Positions 26,155-35,053 of a stretch of 64,000 nucleotides of DNA are shown piece by piece (the stretch's first letter is position 1; the number at the start of each line of letters is the position of its first letter). Origin of the DNA: Epibacterium sp. Ofav1-8 (GTDB taxonomy: Bacteria > Pseudomonadota > Alphaproteobacteria > Rhodobacterales > Rhodobacteraceae). The position numbers and the translations under genes were made by a program. The notes under the pieces were generated by a model that worked only from the letters and a program-made list of their open reading frames with translations, searched no databases and had not been told where the DNA came from. The stretch lies in assembly GCF_022348185.1 (NCBI RefSeq), contig NZ_JAKRFD010000012.1:1-64000 (forward strand). Direction: 5' to 3'.

Positions 26155-27138
26155 TCAGGCATAGACACGGTCGGACAGCGGCGTGGACTCCAGCCGTGCG
26201 ATCAGGTCCGTGAGCAGCCTGTCCTCGGCGCGATTGCGGATCGTTTCGGGGTGCCAGACCAGATAGACATCCACTTCGGGCAGGTCCTCGAACGGGGGCA
26301 CCTGCCACAGCAACCCGTCGCGCAGATCACGGGCCACCACATGTTTTGGCAATGGGCCGATGCCGAGGCCAGCCATGATCATGCGGCGCACCTCTTCGAG
26401 GTTCTCCGACACGCCGGTCACCTGGGACGCCAATGCGGCGCGGGCGCGCAGCAGGGTCACATCCTGCAGCGCGTCTTGCAGCCGGTCGTTGTCGAACACC
26501 ACCGCCGCGTGACCTTTGAGGTCATCCAGCGTCAGGTCGCGGCGACCAAACAGCGGATGGCGCGGGCCGCAAAACAGCGCAAATGTCTCGCGATAGACGG
26601 GGATGTAGCGCAGGTTCGGATCCTGTTCGCGCACCAATGCGAGGGCAAAGCTCACCCGTTTGGCCGCCACCGCAGAGATCGCATCGCCGCTGGTGATCAC
26701 GTCGATGGCAAGGCTCGCCTTTGGGTGGTCGGCATAGAAATCGCCGATGACCGCATCAAACAGCGGACACAGCACATGGCTGGCCACGGCAATGCGCACA
26801 TGGCCGCTGATTTCTGGCGTTACCGTGCGCATCAGGGTCGCCAGCCGCAGAATGGAGCCGTTGATGTTCACCGCCTCGCGATAGAGCAACGCGCCAGCCT
26901 CGGTGAGGGTGAACCGCCCCGGCGAGCGATCAATCAGGCGCTGGCCCAGCTGGTCCTCCAGCTTCTTCAGGGCGACCGAAACCGTGGGCTGTTTCAGCCG
27001 CAGCCGCTCCGCCGCCTCGGTGATGGAGCCGCTCTCTGCCAGCACCACAAAGGTGCGCAACAGGTTCCAGTTCATCTCTCGGGTGAGACGCTCGGGGTCG
27101 ATATGTGGCGGCGCGGAGGTGGAGGGGGGCTGCGTCAT
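26155..27138 (-). CDS. LysR-family transcriptional regulator
   Basis: 327 residues from ATG 27138; a TTG five codons earlier is possible. The winged helix at about residues 25-85 (LLRTFVVLAESGSITEAAERLRLKQPTVSVALKKLEDQLG) is typical and is followed by the LysR effector-binding domain. It is divergent from the TRAP transporter operon, which it probably controls. A candidate binding site lies in the 250-nt gap. Confidence 0.9.
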   Translation of the reverse strand: MTQPPSTSAPPHIDPERLTREMNWNLLRTFVVLAESGSITEAAERLRLKQPTVSVALKKLEDQLGQRLIDRSPGRFTLTEAGALLYREAVNINGSILRLATLMRTVTPEISGHVRIAVASHVLCPLFDAVIGDFYADHPKASLAIDVITSGDAISAVAAKRVSFALALVREQDPNLRYIPVYRETFALFCGPRHPLFGRRDLTLDDLKGHAAVVFDNDRLQDALQDVTLLRARAALASQVTGVSENLEEVRRMIMAGLGIGPLPKHVVARDLRDGLLWQVPPFEDLPEVDVYLVWHPETIRNRAEDRLLTDLIARLESTPLSDRVYA

Positions 27139-27239
27139 CTTCTCTGAAAACAATACCTTATTGCGAGGGGCTGGCCTTGGCCTGTGGGGCAGGCGGGATG
27201 CGTAATCCTTGTCGTATTATGAAAATCTATGGCGGGTTA

Positions 27240-27257
27240 ATCAATTATCTATTTGAT
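27240..27257. promoter_or_regulatory. Candidate LysR-type binding site
   Basis: ATCAA (27240-27244) and TTGAT (27253-27257) form an inverted repeat around 8 nt, in an AT-rich stretch between the divergent LysR and dctP genes. It contains the T-N11-A spacing of LysR boxes. No other element is obvious in the 27139-27388 gap. Confidence 0.35.
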
Positions 27258-27388
27258 CTATTCCAGATCCCTCCGCAAATTTCACGGAAGATCAACGTGG
27301 CGACACGGCCCCTCCGCAGAAGCGGCACCAGCCGACAGAGGGGCCATCCGGTTGCGCGTTGCACTGACAACAGGGAACGGAGATTTTC

Positions 27389-28390
27389 ATGCGTAAGTCA
27401 CTTTGGACCACCGCAGCCACGGCGGCTGCTTTCACACTGTCGCTGGGCGCGGCGGAGGCGGCCGATATGCGGCTCAAACTCGCGGGCGTCGTCCCGGTCG
27501 AACATTTCGGCAATGACATCCTGAAACAGATCGAAGCCGATATCGAAGGCGCCGATGTGGGCCTCTCGGTGACCTTGTTCGAGGCCGGGCAGCTTGGCTC
27601 CGGCGAAGAACTGTTCGAGGACGCCGCGCGGGGCAATGTCGATCTGGTGCATTCCGTCATCTATGCCCACCGTGACCCGGTGCTGGAGATCAACTCCTTG
27701 CCCTATCTGGTGTCGAGCTTTGACGAGATGGAGAATATCTACCTCAACAAGGACAGCGCCTTTAACGAGATCTTCGGCGAACGGCTTGAGGGGCTGGGGC
27801 TGAAATTGCTCGCCAATGCGCCCGAAGGGTTTATCGGTGTGGTGGCCGAAACCCTGCCCGAAAACGCAACCTCCGTGGGCGACAAGGGCGTCAACATCCG
27901 CGTCTGGTCCAGTCAGGTGATCAAGAACACCGTGGAGGCCATGGGCTTTAACGCGACCACAATGAACTGGGGCGAGGTCTTCCCGGCGATCCAGTCCGGC
28001 GTTGTGGATGGCGCGATCTGCTGCACCGCGCAACTGGCCTATAGCGCCTTTGCGACCTCGGATGTTGGCAAGTATTTCATCCCCTATGGCGCGGTGGTCG
28101 AGAACACCACCTATTACGCCTCCATGGAGACATGGGAAGAGATGAACGACGAACAGCGCGCCGCCGTGCAGGCCGCGTTTGACAAGGCCGCGCAGAGCTA
28201 CTTTGCCGAGGCCAAGGCAAATGAAGCGGGCTATATCGATAAGCTCAAGGAAACCGGCTACGAGGTGGTCGAGGTCTCTGACGCCGAGCGCAGCGCCATT
28301 GCCGAGACCGTGCGCAAGGACGTCTGGCCGGGGATTGCAGAGATCGTCGGTCAGGATGTGATCGACCGCCTGATGGCCCCCAGCAACTGA
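27389..28390 (+). CDS. TRAP transporter substrate-binding protein (DctP family)
   Basis: 333 residues with a signal peptide (cleavage near AEA|AD). The DctP pattern is seen: VEHFGNDILKQIEADIEG near the N-terminus, GNVDLVHSVIYAHRDP, GVNIRVWSSQVIKNTVEAMGF (with the conserved substrate-carboxylate arginine) and NWGEVFPAIQSGVVDGA. It captures an organic-acid-like substrate in the periplasm for the DctQ/DctM pair downstream. The substrate is not readable. Confidence 0.92.
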   Translation: MRKSLWTTAATAAAFTLSLGAAEAADMRLKLAGVVPVEHFGNDILKQIEADIEGADVGLSVTLFEAGQLGSGEELFEDAARGNVDLVHSVIYAHRDPVLEINSLPYLVSSFDEMENIYLNKDSAFNEIFGERLEGLGLKLLANAPEGFIGVVAETLPENATSVGDKGVNIRVWSSQVIKNTVEAMGFNATTMNWGEVFPAIQSGVVDGAICCTAQLAYSAFATSDVGKYFIPYGAVVENTTYYASMETWEEMNDEQRAAVQAAFDKAAQSYFAEAKANEAGYIDKLKETGYEVVEVSDAERSAIAETVRKDVWPGIAEIVGQDVIDRLMAPSN

Positions 28391-28402
28391 TCCCAATGAT
28401 CT

Positions 28403-28436
28403 GACAGCGTGCAGGCCCCGTCATCCGGGGTCTGTC
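28403..28436 (+). other. Hairpin between dctP-like and dctQ-like genes
   Basis: A GACAG/CTGTC outer stem encloses a CCCCG/CGGGG inner stem, 12 nt after the binding-protein stop. There is no T-run. Such hairpins commonly stabilise the mRNA of the highly expressed binding protein. Confidence 0.4.
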
Positions 28437-28462
28437 CTTGATCTCAAGACGGTGACTGCATC

Positions 28463-29026
28463 ATGAAAGACCTGAGCCGGGATTTGCCGCCCGGGCTGGC
28501 CAAGCTGGTCCGCATCCTGTTGCGGCTGCAAACGATCTACGTGTGCTTTGGCTGTATCGCCATGGCGCTGACCTTCTTCCTCGTGGTGGTGTTCCGATAT
28601 GGCTTTAACGCCGATCTGTTCGCCTATGAGGAATGGCTGCTGATCATCTGTTTCTGGCTCTATTTCATCGCCGCCGCCATTGGCACATGGGAGGGCGTGC
28701 ATGTGAACGCCGATCTCTTGGATTTTGTGATCCTCGATCCCGTCAAACGGCGCGCGCGGGCGATCCTGATCACCGGGATCGAGCTTTTGGTGACCTTGGT
28801 GCTGTTTTACTGGTCCACGGTGATGATGATCGAGGAAATCGGCGATTATCCCCGCTATCAGACCACGATTGCCCTGCAAATTCCGTTCTTTGTGCCGCGT
28901 GCGGCGATCTTTGTCGGCTTTGGCCTGATGGGGGTCTACAGCGCGCTGCGGCTCTATATTTTCCTGAAACTTCCGGCGTCACGCTTTGCCGTGCCCGCTG
29001 ATCGCGACCCTGCTGCAGGAGCCTGA
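28463..29026 (+). CDS. TRAP transporter small permease (DctQ family)
   Basis: 187 residues with four predicted membrane helices (IYVCFGCIAMALTFFLVVVF; LLIICFWLYFIAAAIG; ILITGIELLVTLVLFYW; AAIFVGFGLMGVYSAL), the normal DctQ layout. EEWLLIICFW before helix 2 is characteristic. It pairs with the DctM subunit that starts 4 nt after its stop. Confidence 0.9.
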   Translation: MKDLSRDLPPGLAKLVRILLRLQTIYVCFGCIAMALTFFLVVVFRYGFNADLFAYEEWLLIICFWLYFIAAAIGTWEGVHVNADLLDFVILDPVKRRARAILITGIELLVTLVLFYWSTVMMIEEIGDYPRYQTTIALQIPFFVPRAAIFVGFGLMGVYSALRLYIFLKLPASRFAVPADRDPAAGA

Positions 29027-29030
29027 CCCC

Positions 29031-30317
29031 ATGATTATCCTCGGCAGTCTTTTGATCCTGTGTGTGCTGCTTCTGATTGGTGTCAGCGTGCCTTTGTCGT
29101 TCGGTGGCGTGCTGGTCTTTATCGGCGTCTTTGGCGGCCATGACGTGACCGGGTTCCTGCCCACCGGGCATTGGAAGATGAATTCCATCGTCCTGCTTGC
29201 CATCCCGCTGTTCATCCTCGCCGGTGCCATCATGGAGCGGGGGCGGATCGCCGCACCGCTGGTCTCGGTGGCGGAGCTTCTGGTGGGGCGCATCCACGGG
29301 GGCCTCAGCGCGGCGGCGGTGTTCGCCAGCGGCATCTTCGGCTCGATCTCCGGCTCGGCTGCGGCGACGCTGACCTGTATCGGCTCGATCATGATGCCGC
29401 ATCTCAAGGCCGCGAATTACCCGCGCGGCCCGGCGGCGGCGCTGATCGTGGCGGCCTGTCCCTTGGGGCTTCTGATCCCGCCGTCCTCATCGCAGATCCT
29501 TTATGCCTGGGTGGCGCAGCAGTCGGTGCTCAAGTGTTTTCTCTCGACCGTGGTGCCGGGGCTGATCCTGATTACCCTTTTGTGCATGGTGAACTACGTG
29601 CTGATGCGCAAGGCGGATCTGAAACTGCTGGAACGCCCGGCAAGCTACCCGCAGGAATTTGTGCGGCGCGGTGGGCGGGCCTTTCCGGCGCTGTTGATGC
29701 CGATCATTATCCTGGGTGGTATCTACGGCGGTATCATGACCCCGACCGAGGCCGCAGGCGTGGCGGTGATCTATGCCATTCCGGTGGGGCTGTTCATCTA
29801 TCGCGGCCTGACGCCCCAGAACATCTGGCCGACCCTGCGCTATGCTGGCACCACTATTGGCGTGGTGATGCTGATGGTCTTTGTGGTGGTGATCGTCAGC
29901 CGTTTTCTGGTGTTCGAAGACATCCCCGGCATGGCCAAGGATCTGATCTTCTCGATCTCGGACAACCCGATCGTGATCCTGCTGATGGTCAATCTGGTGA
30001 TGATCCTTATCGGCATGCTGATGGATGACATCTCGGGGCTGTTGCTGTCGGCGCCGCTCTTGTTGCCCATCGTGCAAAGCGTCGGCATGGACCCGGTGCA
30101 TTTTGCCGCCGTCCTTGGTGTCAATCTCGGCATGGCCAATATCACGCCGCCGACCGCGCCGCTGTTGTACCTAGGCGCAAAGGTCACCGACACGCCCGTG
30201 AGCGAGATGCTGAAGCCCACCTTCATCATGATCGCATTTGCATGGCTGCCGACGCTGCTGATCACCACCTTTGTGCCAGACGTGGCGCTGTGGCTGCCCA
30301 ATTTTGTCTTTGGCTGA
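29031..30317 (+). CDS. TRAP transporter large permease (DctM family)
   Basis: 428 residues from ATG 29031, with AGGAG 9 nt upstream; about a dozen membrane helices. Typical DctM blocks are IPLFILAGAIMERGRIA, GGLSAAAVFASGIFGSISGSAAATLTCIGSIMMP, and LLIPPSSSQILYAW. This is the sodium-dependent transport subunit. A histone-deacetylase-like gene follows 18 nt later, so transport and catabolism are in one operon. Confidence 0.92.
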   Translation: MIILGSLLILCVLLLIGVSVPLSFGGVLVFIGVFGGHDVTGFLPTGHWKMNSIVLLAIPLFILAGAIMERGRIAAPLVSVAELLVGRIHGGLSAAAVFASGIFGSISGSAAATLTCIGSIMMPHLKAANYPRGPAAALIVAACPLGLLIPPSSSQILYAWVAQQSVLKCFLSTVVPGLILITLLCMVNYVLMRKADLKLLERPASYPQEFVRRGGRAFPALLMPIIILGGIYGGIMTPTEAAGVAVIYAIPVGLFIYRGLTPQNIWPTLRYAGTTIGVVMLMVFVVVIVSRFLVFEDIPGMAKDLIFSISDNPIVILLMVNLVMILIGMLMDDISGLLLSAPLLLPIVQSVGMDPVHFAAVLGVNLGMANITPPTAPLLYLGAKVTDTPVSEMLKPTFIMIAFAWLPTLLITTFVPDVALWLPNFVFG

Positions 30318-30335
30318 GGCCGCAAGGAGACCGAC

Positions 30336-31364
30336 ATGAAAGCGATCTATGATCCCCGCCAACGCGCCCATAATCCCAGCCAGTTCATGGCCTATGGGGT
30401 GATGAAGCCAAACCCCGAACAGCCCGAACGCACCGAGATCCTGCGCAGCGGCGCGGAGGCCGCAGGCTGTACATTTACCGCCCCCGAGGACGCGGGCCTT
30501 GGCCCCATTGCAGCGCTGCATTCGCCGGAATACCTGACGTTTCTGCAAACGATCCATGCCCGCTGGTCCGAGATTGAGGGCGCAGGCCCGGAGGTGATTT
30601 CTCACATCAAGCCGGGGGATCGCCGCGACAGCTATCCGCGTTCCGCGCTGGGGCAGGCGGGCTATCATCAGGCCGATACCTCCTGTCCGATCAATGCCGA
30701 CACATGGGGCTCTGCCTATTGGTCGGCGCAGACCGCGGTCAGCGCTGCCGATTTGGTGGCGGGGGGGGAGCGCGCCGCCTATGCGCTCTGTCGCCCGCCG
30801 GGGCATCATGCCTTTGGCGATATGGCGGGGGGCTTTTGTTTCCTCAACAACTCCGGCATTGCCGCGCAGCTGTTGCGGGACCGGGGCCTCAGGCCGGCAA
30901 TTCTGGATGTGGACGTGCATCACGGCAACGGCACGCAGGGGCTGTTTTATGATCGCGACGATGCGCTGACACTCTCGATCCACGCCGACCCGGCAGACTT
31001 CTATCCGTTCTTCTGGGGCCACAGTTCTGAACGCGGCGAGGGCCGGGGGCGGGGCTATAACCTCAACCTGCCGCTGCCGCGTGGCACCGATGATGCGCCC
31101 TTCCTGGCCGCGCTCGACACCTGCCTCGACCGCGTTCGCGCTTTTGGCACCGACGTATTGGTCATTGCGCTGGGCCTTGATGCCTCCAAGGACGATCCGT
31201 TTCAGGGCTTTCAGGTTACCGGCGACGGGTTTTCCCGCATTGGCGAGGCGATCGCCCGCGCAGGCCTTCCGACGCTTTTTGTGCAGGAGGGCGGTTACAT
31301 CTCCGACAGCCTCGGCCATAACCTCACCCGCGTGCTTGGCGGTTTTACCTCTGCCGCACGCTGA
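30336..31364 (+). CDS. Acetylpolyamine amidohydrolase-like (histone deacetylase family)
   Basis: 342 residues with AAGGAG before the ATG. HDAC-family zinc site residues are visible in CRPPGHHAFGDMAGGFCFLNN, DVDVHHGNGTQ, and later LGLDASKDDP; VQEGGY near the C-terminus is also conserved. Length and bacterial context resemble AphA-type enzymes that remove acetyl groups from acetylpolyamines or other N-acyl amines. Coupled to a TRAP importer, RidA and a DadA-like oxidase, it probably deacylates an imported N-acylated compound. Confidence 0.82.
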   Translation: MKAIYDPRQRAHNPSQFMAYGVMKPNPEQPERTEILRSGAEAAGCTFTAPEDAGLGPIAALHSPEYLTFLQTIHARWSEIEGAGPEVISHIKPGDRRDSYPRSALGQAGYHQADTSCPINADTWGSAYWSAQTAVSAADLVAGGERAAYALCRPPGHHAFGDMAGGFCFLNNSGIAAQLLRDRGLRPAILDVDVHHGNGTQGLFYDRDDALTLSIHADPADFYPFFWGHSSERGEGRGRGYNLNLPLPRGTDDAPFLAALDTCLDRVRAFGTDVLVIALGLDASKDDPFQGFQVTGDGFSRIGEAIARAGLPTLFVQEGGYISDSLGHNLTRVLGGFTSAAR

Positions 31365-31399
31365 GATTTCCTTTAATCCTCAAACCATAAGAGACGACT

Positions 31400-31750
31400 A
31401 TGAGCGATATCACCTACGCCCACACCACCCAACGCATGAGCCAGATCGTCACCCATGGCGACACCATCTACCTCGCCGGTCAGGTCGGCACCGCCGGGGC
31501 CAGCGTCACCCAGCAGACGCAGGATTGCCTTGATAAGATTGACGCGCTGCTGGCCGAGGCGGGCTCCTCCAAGGAGCGCATCCTGCAAGCCACCATCTGG
31601 CTCGCCGATATGAGCGACTTTGCCGAGATGAACGCGGTCTGGGATGCCTGGGTCCCCGAAGGCCGTGCGCCCGCGCGGGCCTGTGGCGAATCCAAGCTCG
31701 CCACGCCCGAGTTTACCGTCGAGATCCTCGTTATCGCCGCCAAAGGCTGA
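31400..31750 (+). CDS. RidA-family protein (YjgF/YER057c/UK114)
   Basis: 116 residues, the usual length. [47 protein letters not shown] and [16 protein letters not shown] are the family blocks, with the conserved arginine just before ACGES. RidA proteins hydrolyse reactive enamine/imine intermediates released by amino-acid and amine oxidases or lyases. That fits the flavin oxidase encoded next. Confidence 0.9.
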   Translation: MSDITYAHTTQRMSQIVTHGDTIYLAGQVGTAGASVTQQTQDCLDKIDALLAEAGSSKERILQATIWLADMSDFAEMNAVWDAWVPEGRAPARACGESKLATPEFTVEILVIAAKG

Positions 31751-31846
31751 TTTCCGGGGGCCGTGGCCCCCTGCATGAAACACACCCCACGCTCGCGGCC
31801 TGCGGCGGGCGTGCGGGATACGCTTTGCCTACAGGAGCCCTCTCTC

Positions 31847-33091
31847 ATGTCCGAAATTCTGGTTCTTGGTGGCGGCATGGTTGGGATTGCGACCGCGCTG
31901 GAGTTGCAGGCGCGGGGGCATGCGGTCACGGTTGTTGACCGCAAATCACCGGGGCAGGAGACCAGCTATGGCAACGCGGGCCTGATCCAGGCCGAAGCGG
32001 CAGAGCCCTACGCCATGCCCCGCGCGCTGCCCGAGATCCTCGACATCCTGCTGGGGCGCAGCAACGATGTGGTGTGGTCGCCGCGGGGTGTCCTCAGCCA
32101 GCTGCCCGCGCTGTGGCAATACTACCGTTATTCGCACCCCCGTCGCCATCAAGTGCTGTCGCAGCCAAACGCGCAATTGATCCGTAGCGCCTGCGCCGAT
32201 CACGACCGTTGGATCAGCCTTGCGGGCGCCGAGGATCTGATTGCGCGCGAGGGCTATCTGTCGGTGTTTCAGGACCCGATTGCATTCGAGGCCATGGCGC
32301 GTGATCTCGACCGGCTGCAACAGCGCTACGGGATCGACGCGGTGCCACTCGATGGTGCCGAACTATGCCGGGCGGAGCCGATGTTTCGCACCCCGCCCGC
32401 CGGCGCGATCCACTGGCGCGAGGTCTGGAGCTGCACTGCACCCGGTGAATTGGTCACCCGCTATGCGGAACTGTTTCGTCGCCGGGGCGGCACCATCCTC
32501 TGCGGTGATGCCAGCACGCTGCGCCGTGCGGGCCACGCCTGGGAGGTGCAGACCGACGCGGAGCGGGTGCGTGCGGAACATGCCGTCATCGCACTCGGGC
32601 CGTGGACGCCGCCCCTGCTGGCGCAACTGGGCTACCGGGTGCGGATGATCATGAAACACGGCGCGCATCGCATGTATCCGCAGGCGCCACAGCTGCGTCG
32701 CCCGGTGTTTGATGCCCGCCACGGGGTCGTGCTGTGCAGTATGAAGGGCGGCTTGCGGATGACCTGCGGTGTGGCGCTGGAAGCCTCCGGCCGGGTGCCG
32801 GATGTGCGCCAGCTTGACCGGGCCGCCAGCGGGCTTTCGGCCTATCTCGACCTCGGCGTGACCGAGGCTGGGCCGATCTGGCGCGGCACACGGCCCTTTC
32901 TGCCCGATATGCTGCCGATGGTCGGCGCTGCGCCCAGACATGACCGTCTCTGGTTCCATTTCGGGCATGGGCACCAGGGGTTCACCCTCGGGCCGACCAC
33001 CGCGCGCCACCTGGGGGACATGCTGGACGGGGACGCCGATGAGGCCTGCGCGCCGCTAACGCCCGCCCATCGCCCCGCCATTATCTCCTAG
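31847..33091 (+). CDS. D-amino-acid dehydrogenase-like FAD oxidoreductase (DadA/DAO family)
   Basis: 414 residues from ATG 31847, with AGGAG 10 nt upstream. The dinucleotide fold is ILVLGGGMVGIATALELQARGHAVTVVDR. SYGNAGLIQAEAAEPYAMP follows, as in DadA proteins, and a C-terminal WRGTRPFLPDMLPMVGAAPRH plus FGHGHQGFTLGPTTAR block completes the FAD site. It probably deaminates an amine or D-amino acid to an imine, which RidA then hydrolyses. The last gene of the TRAP operon. Confidence 0.85.
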   Translation: MSEILVLGGGMVGIATALELQARGHAVTVVDRKSPGQETSYGNAGLIQAEAAEPYAMPRALPEILDILLGRSNDVVWSPRGVLSQLPALWQYYRYSHPRRHQVLSQPNAQLIRSACADHDRWISLAGAEDLIAREGYLSVFQDPIAFEAMARDLDRLQQRYGIDAVPLDGAELCRAEPMFRTPPAGAIHWREVWSCTAPGELVTRYAELFRRRGGTILCGDASTLRRAGHAWEVQTDAERVRAEHAVIALGPWTPPLLAQLGYRVRMIMKHGAHRMYPQAPQLRRPVFDARHGVVLCSMKGGLRMTCGVALEASGRVPDVRQLDRAASGLSAYLDLGVTEAGPIWRGTRPFLPDMLPMVGAAPRHDRLWFHFGHGHQGFTLGPTTARHLGDMLDGDADEACAPLTPAHRPAIIS

Positions 33092-33190
33092 GGTTCTGAC
33101 CCTGGCCCGCGCCACAACCGGCCAGCGCGCGTCAGGCGCACCGCACGTCGAGGCGCGCCGCCTGAGCCAGCCGGGCGGCACCGGCAGCGG

Positions 33191-35050
33191 TTATTGAAGC
33201 GGTGTTGCCAGCCAGCTGCGGAGGTCTTCGGTCATCTCCGCCAGCTGCATGCGTCCATTGACGCTTTTGTGGTATTCCAGCTGGATCGTCTCCCGCGCAA
33301 GAAGCGTGCGGCAGTCGTCGGGGCAGGGCTGGTGACGCGACAGCAGATGGACCTCCCAGCAGGATCTGTGCTGGGCAATCATCGCCCGGAGCTTTTCGGT
33401 GATCTCGTCACAGAGGATGAACACGATCGGATCTCGCGTGCCGGGGCGCAGGCTGTCGAGCGCCGAAATGATCTTGCCGTCCCGCTCCAGATCGCAGAGC
33501 ACGATGCGTGCGTCCGCGCCCTGGTTGGCCAGCGAAATCGGGAGCAGGTCCCGCAAGGCGGAGGTTTCCCCGTCCTGCGCGCGGCTGTCCGTGGCGGTGG
33601 AGGCGGTGCGGCGCCGTTGCGGGTCCGCGTTCTCCGCCCGGAGCGGTTGCAGCCAGGTGGCAGGGCGTGGAATGGCATAGCGTGCAATGCCGTGTTTCTC
33701 GGCATAGGTCACAAGCCATTCTTCGGCGCTGTCGCCGGCCGTGTGATCGGCCATCTTCAGGTTCACTGTCCCGGTGTGAAAGCCACAGGAGCTGGTGGCG
33801 GGCACATGGATGCGACGGCGACGCACCAGCGGATCCGTGGGGCGGAACCTGCTTTTTGCGCGTTCTATGTCGGCGGGCGATGCGGGATATTGCAGCAGGA
33901 TACCATCGACGCAGACGATCCCCTTGCCCTCGGTCTGGGCCAGTTCCTGCACCATCCTCAGGGCGTAATCGGTCGGGTAGAGATAGTCGTCGCTGCAGGC
34001 CAGGTAGATCGCGTTCTCGATGTGGTCGAGCCCCCAGAACCGGCCCGCGTCGCCGGGCTGGGCCGGATCTTCGCACAGGACGCAGGTGACCTTGTCCATG
34101 CGGTGCAGATACTCCGGCACCTCCTTGACGCCATGGAGATGGACAAACAGGCCGTCCACCTGCGGCAGCAGCGAGGTCACCGTGGCCCGCAGCGCGGCAT
34201 CGTTCTCCACCGAGGTCGACAGCCCCGCATAGAGCCCCGTGGTTGCCGGCAGCTGATCTGCGACGCTGTCCAGAATGCGTCTGGTGTAGCTGCAGCTGTC
34301 CTGCGCCCGCTCCAGACAGGTCCTGAAAAGATAAGCACCACTGGCGCCAAAGCGCTCTGCCTTCTGATAGCCGAGGGGCCACAGCAGCTGTTCGATCCGG
34401 TTCAGTTCCTCACGACAGCTGGCCTCGGCGACGATCAGCGGTTTGCACCGCTCAATGGTCGACAGCCCCCCCTCCAGCACCCGGTCGCCCTGTCCCCGGA
34501 CGTCGACCTTCAGAAGATCGACATGACGGGCCTTTATCAGCGCATCCAGTGTGGAGATTTCCACGCTGCCCTGATCCGTTTCCTCCACGCGGGCGAACCC
34601 GAGGTTGCTGGCGGTGAGATCGACGATATGCCCGCACCCGGCTGAGCGCCCCAGCGCCAGCTGGTGGCGTTCGACCTGATCTTCCAGTCCATTGAGCGCG
34701 ACATTCTTTTCAAGAATATCAAAGGCCTCCGGGACCGGCTCGATGCTGATGACCTGCGCATCCAGCACCCGGCCAAAAAACAGGGTGTGGTTGCCGATGT
34801 TGGCGCCGACGTCGACCACCGTCGGCGTTTCCGGAAGGCGCGCACAAAGCGCGATCAGCAGCTCTTCCTCATGGAAGCGCCCCGTCTCTCGGACGAATTT
34901 CTGCATCTGGTCGACCTCGGACGGGAGATAGACCGGGATGTCGTGACCAAAGGCCTTGATCGTCTTGACGTGACGCGTGGCAGTGCTGGCAAGGGGCATG
35001 GGAGGGATCTGCGAACTGTTGTGAGGAGCGCTGCGGTTGGTCACGGGCAT
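33191..35050 (-). CDS. FkbM-family methyltransferase fused to a C-terminal glycan-related domain
   Basis: 619 residues; AAAGGA 8 nt before the ATG. Residues about 60-235 are an FkbM methyltransferase: VVDVGANIGNHTLFF, VISIEPVPEAFDILEKNVALNG, and ISTLDALI...HVDLLKVDVRGQGDRVLEGG. From about 270 a second region has GLYAGLSTSVENDAALRATV and YLACSDDYLYPTDYALRMVQ, which looks like a glycosyltransferase-A-type fold. The 200 C-terminal residues are not recognised. It lies 3 nt after the glycosyltransferase gene and is translated from the same message. It probably modifies a surface glycan. Confidence 0.7.
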   Translation of the reverse strand: MPVTNRSAPHNSSQIPPMPLASTATRHVKTIKAFGHDIPVYLPSEVDQMQKFVRETGRFHEEELLIALCARLPETPTVVDVGANIGNHTLFFGRVLDAQVISIEPVPEAFDILEKNVALNGLEDQVERHQLALGRSAGCGHIVDLTASNLGFARVEETDQGSVEISTLDALIKARHVDLLKVDVRGQGDRVLEGGLSTIERCKPLIVAEASCREELNRIEQLLWPLGYQKAERFGASGAYLFRTCLERAQDSCSYTRRILDSVADQLPATTGLYAGLSTSVENDAALRATVTSLLPQVDGLFVHLHGVKEVPEYLHRMDKVTCVLCEDPAQPGDAGRFWGLDHIENAIYLACSDDYLYPTDYALRMVQELAQTEGKGIVCVDGILLQYPASPADIERAKSRFRPTDPLVRRRRIHVPATSSCGFHTGTVNLKMADHTAGDSAEEWLVTYAEKHGIARYAIPRPATWLQPLRAENADPQRRRTASTATDSRAQDGETSALRDLLPISLANQGADARIVLCDLERDGKIISALDSLRPGTRDPIVFILCDEITEKLRAMIAQHRSCWEVHLLSRHQPCPDDCRTLLARETIQLEYHKSVNGRMQLAEMTEDLRSWLATPLQ

Positions 35051-35053
35051 CTG

